IMG/VR virus record: IMGVR_UViG_3300035698_015804
Span: 1 to 29,189 of that record
From: a virus
Strand: one strand, 5' to 3'
DNA length: 29,189 nt
Under the pieces are notes generated by a model. That model was not told the origin of the DNA. It did no database searches and saw only the letters and a program-made list of their open reading frames with translations. Position 1 is the first letter of the stretch. Each line of letters opens with the position of its first letter. The position numbers and the translations under genes are program-made. Below, in pieces: positions 22,075 to 28,628 of this stretch.

Positions 22075-22498
22075 TAAATGGGTAAATGAAGTATTATTGC
22101 TGATTAAAGCTTCTTCCGATAAAGATGCTAAAAAATATCTCAAAGAAGCTTTAGAAGAATCCTTTTGTGATGGTCATGATGAATCCTTTGAAGAGGGTGT
22201 AGACCAAGGTTATAGAGATTGCTTGGATGAAGAAAGAGAAGAATGCTCGGATGAAGATGAATTACAAGAAAGATATGATGTTGGTTTTGAAAATGGTCAT
22301 GAAGAAGGGTATAATGAGGGGTATGATGGAGGACGTGAAACCGGACGTGATGAAGGACATGAAGAGGGTCACAATGAGGGGTATGATGGAGGATATGAAA
22401 CTGGACGTATTGAAGGACATGAAGAGGGCTACAATGAAGGGTATGATAACGGTCATGAAGAAGGATACAATGAAGGAATTAGTGAAGGTAGTATATGA
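22067..22498 (+). CDS. Acidic Gly-Glu repeat protein
   Basis: The protein has 143 residues. A helical acidic N-terminus (about 75 residues) is followed by repeats built on GHEEGYNEGYDGG and (Y/R)ETGR-x-E, with a Gly about every four residues. The 4-residue Gly spacing (E-G-x-x-E-G / Y-x-x-G) suggests a long regular helix or elongated rod, similar to E-G-Y repeat proteins seen in other phages. Function unknown; it precedes the lysis-type gene with a 4-base overlap. Confidence 0.65.
   Translation: MDDKWVNEVLLLIKASSDKDAKKYLKEALEESFCDGHDESFEEGVDQGYRDCLDEEREECSDEDELQERYDVGFENGHEEGYNEGYDGGRETGRDEGHEEGHNEGYDGGYETGRIEGHEEGYNEGYDNGHEEGYNEGISEGSI
22295..22480 (+). repeat. 60-bp tandem coding repeat
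   Basis: Units start at 22295, 22355 and 22415 with GG(T/A)CATGAAGA; a shortened 36-bp step leads to a last partial unit at 22451. Copies differ mostly at third positions, so the repeat is kept at the protein level. Confidence 0.75.
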
Positions 22499-23097
22499 AA
22501 ATTAATAAAGCAACCATTAAAGATTGTATATTACTATTAATAGTTTCAATGTTTTTGGGGCACCTTCTATATATTATGGGTAAACAACCTATAGTAGAAC
22601 AAACAAACATTGTGCCTGATTTAACGTTTGTAATGGATGCTGAAGAAAATGATTCACAAATACCCAATACTTCTGATATGATAAGGTATTTGAATCCAAA
22701 GGTTGATATTCAGATAGCTGACCTCATTGCTAAAAGTGTTGATACCCATAGAGGTTACTTTCCAAAAGAATTAATAGTGAGTTTAATTTTTAGGGAGAGT
22801 AGCTTTAGACCATTGCTCATAAGTAACGCTGATTGCCTCGGTTTGATGCAAATAAACCCCAAAGCTCATAAGGAAAAGGTTAAGGATTTTAAGAGGTATG
22901 AATTATTTTACATAGACACTAACATAAAGATGGGATGTAAAATATTAAAGGAGTATTATGAAAAGAATAACTCTATAAAGGATGCCTTGATAAGATATTT
23001 AGGAGCTAACAACAAGAAATATATGGAAGATATCATGTTCAATTTTGCTAACCTCATGATGATTAATACATATGAAGTTAAAGGTGAAGAAAAATGA
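22495..23097 (+). CDS. Membrane-anchored lytic transglycosylase
   Basis: The protein has 200 residues. A hydrophobic segment (about 11-28) forms a signal anchor. The SLT fold follows: LIVSLIFRESSF with catalytic E101, CLGLMQINPKAH, and GCKILKEYYEKNNSIKDALIRYLGA. It cleaves the glycan strand of peptidoglycan from the periplasmic or outer side. It may be the phage endolysin of a signal-arrest-release type or an accessory wall enzyme. Overlaps the next gene by ATGA. Confidence 0.85.
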   Translation: MKINKATIKDCILLLIVSMFLGHLLYIMGKQPIVEQTNIVPDLTFVMDAEENDSQIPNTSDMIRYLNPKVDIQIADLIAKSVDTHRGYFPKELIVSLIFRESSFRPLLISNADCLGLMQINPKAHKEKVKDFKRYELFYIDTNIKMGCKILKEYYEKNNSIKDALIRYLGANNKKYMEDIMFNFANLMMINTYEVKGEEK

Positions 23098-23408
23098 GAG
23101 TATTTGTAATTGTGGCAGTAACGTTTATTTTAGCGGCATGGCTTGGCTGGGTGATTGGGTTACCATTTCCTCGAACTGATATTGAACAAACGGTCGAGAT
23201 TGGTGATGTTTGTTTGGATACATATAAGGTGTCAACGCAATTGTGGATATACCGTTATGGTAGTTTAATTTTAGATACTTGGTATAGTAATGGTAAAATA
23301 AAATGCTCCGATGTGCAACTAATCAAAATAGCTCAAATGAAGGCGGTAAAGGAAAGGTGTGAAGTCGTTGAAAAGTGCCTGAAAGATTTTAAATATTGTG
23401 ATGATTAA
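23094..23408 (+). CDS. Small exported or membrane protein, Cys-rich
   Basis: The protein has 104 residues with an N-terminal hydrophobic segment (VFVIVAVTFILAAWLGWVIG) suited to a signal anchor, then a region with five Cys residues (DVCLD, KCSD, ERCEVVEKCLKDFKYC), which suggests disulfides in the periplasm. It follows the transglycosylase gene directly, so a lysis-related or spanin-like role is possible but not shown. Its TAA overlaps the convergent gene's stop. Confidence 0.6.
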   Translation: MRVFVIVAVTFILAAWLGWVIGLPFPRTDIEQTVEIGDVCLDTYKVSTQLWIYRYGSLILDTWYSNGKIKCSDVQLIKIAQMKAVKERCEVVEKCLKDFKYCDD

Positions 23409-23698
23409 TAATATTTCTCAATAATTGCATCTATTAGTGATTCAATATTATAACTCATATCATTTTCACCAATCCCATTCATCCAAATAGTAATTTCATA
23501 TTTAAAATTCTCCATTTCATTTTCTGTTACTGATTTAGACAAACTAATAGCTTTTTTACCTATTTCATCGTAAAGGGAGGCACGGAGTTTTTTTCTTTTA
23601 TCAATATAGGATTTTATGGATTTTTTTATGATGGAGATATCAGAATTTATATTTCTATCTTTTTCATCCAGTATATAGTGTTCCAATTTATGCTTCAT
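23405..23698 (-). CDS. Targeting-peptide protein, helical, unknown function
   Basis: The protein has 97 residues from the ATG at 23698, chosen because it gives MKHKLEHYILDEK, a diverged form of the leader with I-L-D-E; the longer start at 23716 adds only MKRRRK. The body is helical and Lys-rich in the middle (KKSIKSYIDKRKKLRASLYDEIGKKA), ending acidic. It overlaps the upstream gene by 11 bases and the convergent stop by 3. Function unknown. Confidence 0.6.
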   Translation of the reverse strand: MKHKLEHYILDEKDRNINSDISIIKKSIKSYIDKRKKLRASLYDEIGKKAISLSKSVTENEMENFKYEITIWMNGIGENDMSYNIESLIDAIIEKYY

Positions 23699-24119
23699 TT
23701 TCCTTCTCCTTTTCATTATCCATATCTTTATCTACTACATCTCTTACATCTTCCTCATTATCTTCTGGTTTTTCCGTTGGTACCATTCCTTTTGCATGGG
23801 CACGCGTCTGCGGTATGATACCAGCCTTCTTCCCGATTGTGCTTACTACTTGTCTTAAAGCTATTATATGTTCCGATTGCTCTTTTTCCATATTGGCAAG
23901 CATAAGTCCTATAGAATACTGAAACGAGGGCTGGTCTTCAACTTTTTCAATCTCTGATTCAATCTCCTCAATGAACTTATCCATATGGTCTTCTAGCTTT
24001 CGGAGCCCATTCATTAATGTTTTCTTGGATTTCTTACGAGTAGAATCAGCCTTGGCCATTTTCCGTTTCTCATCATCCGTCATGCCTTCTTCATTCAACC
24101 AGTCTTGTAATCTTCCCAT
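23688..24119 (-). CDS. Targeting-peptide protein, charged and helical
   Basis: The protein has 143 residues, opening MGRLQDWLNEEG. It is strongly charged: a Lys-rich helix, an acidic helix (FIEEIESEIEKVED), and a very acidic C-terminus (DNEEDVRDVVDKDMDNEKEKE). Such charge patterning is typical of prohead core or scaffold proteins, which fits a head-targeting leader, but no family is recognised. It starts within a TAATG overlap. Confidence 0.65.
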   Translation of the reverse strand: MGRLQDWLNEEGMTDDEKRKMAKADSTRKKSKKTLMNGLRKLEDHMDKFIEEIESEIEKVEDQPSFQYSIGLMLANMEKEQSEHIIALRQVVSTIGKKAGIIPQTRAHAKGMVPTEKPEDNEEDVRDVVDKDMDNEKEKENEA

Positions 24120-24637
24120 TATTTTTTACTCCTTTCCAACCTAATTTCTATACCGTTTATCTCAATATCAATATCATCAGGTAATTCGTAAGGTAACGAC
24201 TTCTTTCTTTCTGCATATGCGTATCCTTTGAACACATCCGTATGTTTTTTGAGTATATATTTTGATATTTTTCTGAACATATCAATTTTACGCTTTTCTG
24301 CAAATATATAATACTCTATAGCCTTAGGTCTAATAGTTTCTATAAGTTCCTTCATAACTACAGCTACACCATCCATCACACTAAATGGCGTATGTTTATT
24401 GGTTATATTAGCCAATATGCTACCTGTTGGGTCATTGTATGTAAATGATAAATGATAAACCTTATTACCTTTATGGAAAACATTAACAGTATAATAATCC
24501 TTACCAACCCAAAAATACCATTCATTCTTACCTTTCCATTTTACTACAGTCGTTAGATCAATAGCTTCATTAATACCATTGATATAATTATTCTCATCCA
24601 CCGTTGACCAAAATTTATAATATTCCTGCAACCTCAC
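24119..24637 (-). CDS. Family C protein with split targeting peptide
   Basis: The protein has 172 residues from a GTG start at 24637. It opens MRLQEY, but the usual L-x-E follows only after an insertion of about 16 residues (YKFW...NYING) as INEA. The body resembles the genes at 5100 and 6674: WYFWVGKDYYTVNVF strands, SVMDGVAVVMKELIETI helix, an IEYYIFA strand, and a basic MFRKISKYILKKH helix. Function unknown. Whether the broken leader still works is open. Confidence 0.62.
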   Translation of the reverse strand: MRLQEYYKFWSTVDENNYINGINEAIDLTTVVKWKGKNEWYFWVGKDYYTVNVFHKGNKVYHLSFTYNDPTGSILANITNKHTPFSVMDGVAVVMKELIETIRPKAIEYYIFAEKRKIDMFRKISKYILKKHTDVFKGYAYAERKKSLPYELPDDIDIEINGIEIRLERSKK

Positions 24638-24649
24638 TCTGTTTCTTTT

Positions 24650-24901
24650 TTACTCCTTATCCAGCATTTCCATAACACTTTCATATGTTTTCTTTTTTTT
24701 CTTTTTCTTACCAACCTTCATATTATATTTATCATTACCTATAGATGTTATGACTATTTTATCATTTTTTATATCAAATTGTAAACTCTTGCCTGAACTT
24801 GTGATATTTTTAGCATCCCATTCAGCAAAAATATGAGGATTACTTGACTTCAACATATTCATTATTGTTTGTGCTACAGATTCAGGTAATTTTTGTCTCA
24901 T
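24650..24901 (-). CDS. Small protein with poly-Lys stretch
   Basis: The protein has 83 residues, opening MRQKLPESVAQTIMNML. A run of seven Lys residues (VGKKKKKKKTYES) follows a beta-rich middle (LQFDIKNDKIVITSIGNDKYNMKV cut in two strands). No targeting leader of the usual form. Starts immediately after the DHH gene's stop. The basic patch suggests nucleic acid binding. Confidence 0.55.
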   Translation of the reverse strand: MRQKLPESVAQTIMNMLKSSNPHIFAEWDAKNITSSGKSLQFDIKNDKIVITSIGNDKYNMKVGKKKKKKKTYESVMEMLDKE

Positions 24902-26332
24902 TTAGTCCTCCAATTCCTTATCCTTCATGACCTTTACGATTTCAGTTTGTATTTTCCTCATAAAATCAGTAAAACCTTTACCATAAAAGTTTAGACCACT
25001 AACGTTCGTGATATCTTTATGGCCTCCTGACTGGCTCATTACTAAATCCCATAAACTTATACTTACCTTCTTCAATATACTCTTTTGTTCCTTTGATAAT
25101 TGTGTATATGGTTTATTAGTAATGTCCTTTATCATACCTTCCCATCTATCATTTCCTTTCAAACCTTTGATATCCTTTTCAAATAGAGCCATCATATCCT
25201 TGAAAGTGAAACCCATTGATTCTGCATTAAATGATTTATCCTTCTCAAAGGTGTATTTTATGTAATCCAGAGTTACCTTTATAGACTGCATTTTACTCTT
25301 GAATTTAGGCAATACTTTTTTCATTACTATATCACCAAGATGGTATGGATTCTTACCACCCTTGAATGGGTTTTTACTCAATTGTACCAAACCCATCGGC
25401 CACACAATAGTATAGAAATCTGCTGTAGGGTGGTTTTTAAATGGTGTATAACGGTCATAAAGATTTCCCTTACCCATAAAACCACCACCATATTGTACTA
25501 TAGTGGTACCTATTAATATGGAAGCACCGCTTTTTAAACTCTTCACGTCACTTAATTTACCATTAATCTTAATTTTACCTTTAACTTGCTTAATATATTT
25601 TTCTTGATCTGTTTCTAATTGTTCAGGTGGTCTATAACCAGCTTCTTTAGCTATTTTAATTGTTGTATTATATATAGAAATGAGTGAAGGTTTTGCTTGC
25701 ATTACCAAGTCTGTAAGGAAATCCTTTTTGTTTTTATGGGCTAATATTAATTTGTTTGTAGCGAAACCCATCATTTGGTGATTTACCTTACCACCTTTCC
25801 TTTTATCAACCTTGAATACCGCTCTCATAATATCATCGGGCGTAAGATCCTGTGAGCCAAAATCTGCCGAATCAACTGTGGATATTATCTTAACATCTTT
25901 CGGTGGAAATAGGTCATTAGGAGATAATACTTGTGATATATAGGCTGCATTAGAAGGGGTCTTAACAAAAGAAGTGGAGGTTCCCTTTTCTACACCTATC
26001 TGGCCTTCATGGTGGTCGGTGTGTATATTCATTACAGGTTTACCATGTGCGAAATCAACCATACAAACCAATGTCTTATTTTTTGGTTTAGGCACTGCAT
26101 ACTCTTCTCCTCCGTACTGAATAGGATGTGCATCAATAGTTTTGATCCTATATTTTTGTAAATAAGCCTTCAATCCTATAGCTGAAGTAACACCGTCAAG
26201 TCAAAGATCCTTATGGAAGTAGATTTCTGCAGTCTTGTATTCTTTCGCAAGATCAGTAATATTGCGCAAACCCGATTCCATAAGGACCGATAATACCTCC
26301 TCTACGTCATTAAGTCTTTCCAAAATATTCAT
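24902..26332 (-). CDS. DHH-family phosphoesterase interrupted by an in-frame TGA (possible ribosomal hop)
   Basis: From ATG 26332, which overlaps the upstream gene by ATGA, the frame codes 43 residues ending YFHKDL, meets TGA at 26203-26201, and continues in the same frame as LDGVTSA. Without the six bases TGACTT the text would read HKDLDGVTSA, a perfect H-x-D-x-D-G DHH motif. Downstream come VDFAHGKPVMNIHTDHHEG with the DHH signature and STVDSADFG with a late Asp, then about 300 residues of accessory sequence. DHH proteins hydrolyse phosphodiester bonds in nucleic acids or dinucleotides. The stop is flanked by identical CTT codons, as needed for hopping; a plain mutation is the other explanation. 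TTG 26173 would be a poor start inside the domain. Confidence 0.75.
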
Positions 26333-26733
26333 GCTATGTAACCTCCCATATATTTATATACTGCATTTATGGCTTTATTCATTCGTTTTTCAAATTTTTT
26401 AGCAAGAAGTATGGGATTTTCTTTATAATTAAAACCGTTAACAAATATTGTACGACCTTCAGGATGTATTCTTCCACTTATAGTATTACTTTCATAAAAT
26501 TCTTTATTAACAATTTCCATTAATTCCCAATGTGCAAACCAAGGTTTATTAGAGGAAACCTTTTTTATTTCTTTATTATTCTTATAAATTATCCATTTTG
26601 AATCTTTATAGATAGACCATAATAAACCTGTAGAGTCTGACCATACAAAAGTGGGTACATATTCTTTTAAAAATATTTCAGCATTTGTTTGTTTTACTCT
26701 CGCTTCCCCTAATAAATATTGTTGAAATCTCAT
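26329..26733 (-). CDS. Targeting-peptide protein, family B
   Basis: The protein has 134 residues, opening MRFQQYLLGEA with L-G-E as possible cleavage point. It is the closest paralogue of the gene at 5594 (ARVKQTNAEIFLKEY, ISGRIHPEGRTIFV, NAVYKYMGGYI) and a more distant one of 2864. As on the left arm, it follows an ART-like gene with a 4-base overlap, so the two-gene order is conserved. Function unknown. Confidence 0.7.
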   Translation of the reverse strand: MRFQQYLLGEARVKQTNAEIFLKEYVPTFVWSDSTGLLWSIYKDSKWIIYKNNKEIKKVSSNKPWFAHWELMEIVNKEFYESNTISGRIHPEGRTIFVNGFNYKENPILLAKKFEKRMNKAINAVYKYMGGYIA

Positions 26734-27458
26734 ATTATTAGTTCCTTTATAATTAACTGTAATTCATATGAATGGTCTACTGCCATTACTATATATTCCT
26801 TACATTTAAATATTGCTTCAAAATTATATTTGTCAGAATTGGGTACTAATCCAGATGTTTTGTAATCCTTGGAATAAATATCTTCAATCTCTAATTTAAA
26901 ATCATTAAGAAATGTCAATGCATCATCAATATCTTTTTTACTTTTATCAATAGCAGACTTTTCAACATCTTTAAAATAATCAATCCAGTCATCTTTATTA
27001 GATTCATTAAATTTTTTAATATCTTTCAAGTGTTCAGCATGATAATTATAACGGTCATAAAGATCATATATATCATCCGTATTCTTTATCCATACATATT
27101 TATAATTACCAGAAGGTATAAAGATAGTTTTTTGTCCATAAGTTTTAGCCTTCATATGATTACCAGTAAATACACCATCACTTCTTATATTCCATCCGAA
27201 CAACTTCTTACCCATTTTATTCATAAAAGCATGAAGATCCTTGTTTATAAACCTCGGTAATCTATCTGTTCTTGGTTTCAATACTCTGAAAGTTTTTACA
27301 TTTTGACCTTTTAGACCACGATATATGAAATTGTTCCTTATATAGTCTTTTCCAAACTCTTTAAGGAAAGGCTTGCAGTTATTAGCAATATAATCACTGA
27401 GTTGTCCTCTTGTTCTATTACTCAAAGTGTTTTCATTTATATACTGTTGTAGTCTCAT
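26730..27458 (-). CDS. ADP-ribosyltransferase-like protein with capsid-targeting-like N-terminus
   Basis: The protein has 242 residues, opening MRLQQYINEN. It is a paralogue of the gene at 2253: FIYRGLKG, LKPRTDRLPRF, KKLFGWNIRSDGVFTGNH, AKTYGQ, FIPSGNYKYVW, and a closing FEAIFKCKEYIVM. The R-G, S-x-GVF...YG and final Glu features suggest an ADP-ribosyltransferase fold. In place of E-H-E of the 2253 copy it has N-F-E, so target residue or activity may differ. An insertion of about 50 residues (HLKDIKKFNESNKDDW region) separates the motifs. Overlaps both neighbours by 4 bases. Confidence 0.6.
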   Translation of the reverse strand: MRLQQYINENTLSNRTRGQLSDYIANNCKPFLKEFGKDYIRNNFIYRGLKGQNVKTFRVLKPRTDRLPRFINKDLHAFMNKMGKKLFGWNIRSDGVFTGNHMKAKTYGQKTIFIPSGNYKYVWIKNTDDIYDLYDRYNYHAEHLKDIKKFNESNKDDWIDYFKDVEKSAIDKSKKDIDDALTFLNDFKLEIEDIYSKDYKTSGLVPNSDKYNFEAIFKCKEYIVMAVDHSYELQLIIKELII

Positions 27459-27979
27459 ATGTTTTTCACTATTTTTAATTTTTTAGTGTTAAACCATACA
27501 GTTGATTCAACATCCCATGAATACAATGATGATGACAATGATGATAAATTTTTATTTTTTCGTACACCATTTGAGGTAACATATAAAGCATCATAAACCT
27601 TTGAAAACTTTACAAAGTCTATATAGGTGTTATCCATTCTCAATTCGCTTTCCATAAATTTATAAGGGAATTTTTCTAATAATTTTTCAAAATGGGAACT
27701 ATTGTCTATAATATACATACTTACACCCGGTTGGATTTCTAAAACTGTACCACTTGAAATATCACCATAACCCTCTCCTTCAGACCATTCAGCCCACTCA
27801 GACCATTTATCACCTTTAAGGGTGCTTGTCCAGAATCCATTATCAGGTTTATTTAAAAAAGCTTGTTTATTAGTGGTGTTCTTTTTAACGGGTTTTAAAC
27901 TTTTTATAGCAGGCATAGCTAATTGATATCTATAACCTTTTGCTACCGCCTCATTTATATATTTCTGTAGTCTGCTCAT
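27455..27979 (-). CDS. Targeting-peptide protein with WDVESTVWF motif
   Basis: The protein has 174 residues from the ATG at 27979; the GTG at 27982 adds one residue. It opens MSRLQKYINEA. The body has GFWTSTLKGDKWSEWAEW, VLEIQPGVSMYIID, VKFSKVYDALYVTSNG and a closing SWDVESTVWFNTKKLKIV. The combination of a W-T-S segment, a DALYVT strand and a W-D-x-E-S-T-V-W ending looks like a conserved domain present in other phages and bacteria, possibly an enzyme of the ART-like class, but I cannot name it with certainty. Confidence 0.65.
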   Translation of the reverse strand: MSRLQKYINEAVAKGYRYQLAMPAIKSLKPVKKNTTNKQAFLNKPDNGFWTSTLKGDKWSEWAEWSEGEGYGDISSGTVLEIQPGVSMYIIDNSSHFEKLLEKFPYKFMESELRMDNTYIDFVKFSKVYDALYVTSNGVRKNKNLSSLSSSLYSWDVESTVWFNTKKLKIVKNI

Positions 27980-27981
27980 CA

Positions 27982-28419
27982 CTAACTCCCTAACATCTTA
28001 CCGAAGCGTGTCTTAGGTTTCTTAACTTCTACCACTTTCTTTTTTTCCACTACTTTCTTTTCCACCACCTTCTTTACATCAATATTCAGCTTTTTAATCT
28101 CTTTGATATCTTTGACCTTGGCTTCTACTACTACAGGAGATTCAATTTTTATAGTATCTTCCCATGGCACTATATAGGTATCATCAGCTATAATTTCCAG
28201 TTTAGCTTCTATATTCTCATCTATAAGTTTACCTTTAATCAAATCACCCAATGCAGGTATCGTTACATATATAGAACTATCTGATACTTGAATAGGGAAC
28301 CCATATTCTATATCTTCTAATACAATACGCATAGCACCTTTCAAATTTTCGACTTCTACACCTTGTACAGAAATATCAAACTCTATGGATTTAGACTCAT
28401 TAGTGTTTAGTGTTATCAT
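27982..28419 (-). CDS. Beta-rich structural-type phage protein
   Basis: The protein has 145 residues. The first 105 residues are beta-strands: IEFDISVQGVEVENLKG, MRIVLEDIEYGFPIQV, IYVTIPALGDLI, EAKLEIIADDTYIVPWEDT. The C-terminus is a Lys/Val repeat tail (VVEKKVVEKKKVVEVKKPK) ending RFGKMLGS. Proteins like this are common in large myoviruses near head or prohead-core genes; a head-assembly role is likely but inferred. No targeting leader. Confidence 0.65.
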   Translation of the reverse strand: MITLNTNESKSIEFDISVQGVEVENLKGAMRIVLEDIEYGFPIQVSDSSIYVTIPALGDLIKGKLIDENIEAKLEIIADDTYIVPWEDTIKIESPVVVEAKVKDIKEIKKLNIDVKKVVEKKVVEKKKVVEVKKPKTRFGKMLGS

Positions 28420-28606
28420 AATCTTTAATCTCCTTTACTACTATATATTTCTCTTTACTCTTTTCATCAATTTTGACCCTATTAATTCTGACAATAGGTT
28501 TTCTTTTTTGTATAGGCCCTCCGCCCCCACCGCCTGAACGTGTAAATATTGCGTTCCTTGTAGGAGGACTGGCGAATTTACCCATGGTTGCAATTGAAAT
28601 ACTCAT
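28400..28606 (-). CDS. Small glycine-run protein in the late block
   Basis: The protein has 68 residues, opening MSISIATMGKFASPPTR, with a run of six Gly and a basic C-terminal half. AAGGA upstream supports the start at 28606. It overlaps the following gene by 20 bases. A late promoter-like box lies 11 bases ahead of the start. Probably a minor structural protein; family unknown. Confidence 0.58.
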   Translation of the reverse strand: MSISIATMGKFASPPTRNAIFTRSGGGGGGPIQKRKPIVRINRVKIDEKSKEKYIVVKEIKDYDNTKH

Positions 28607-28616
28607 ATCGTATCCT

Positions 28617-28624
28617 TATTTATA
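28617..28624 (-). promoter_or_regulatory. T4-type late promoter box TATAAATA
   Basis: The minus strand carries TATAAATA exactly, in the 22-base gap between the fibre-like gene and the 28606 gene, so it is not constrained by coding. Transcription would start a few bases downstream and read the minus-strand cluster of head-targeted genes, which fits late expression. Confidence 0.55.
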
Positions 28625-28628
28625 TATT

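Noticed and set aside
22295-22480. Regular repeats as a CRISPR array
   Set aside because: The repeats are contiguous, in frame and coding; there are no unique spacers.
24902-26173. DHH gene starting at TTG 26173, and its LKAYLQKY opening as a targeting peptide
   Set aside because: The upstream frame supplies the first DHH motif and an ATG with an ATGA overlap; the TTG is internal and the likeness to the leader is accidental.
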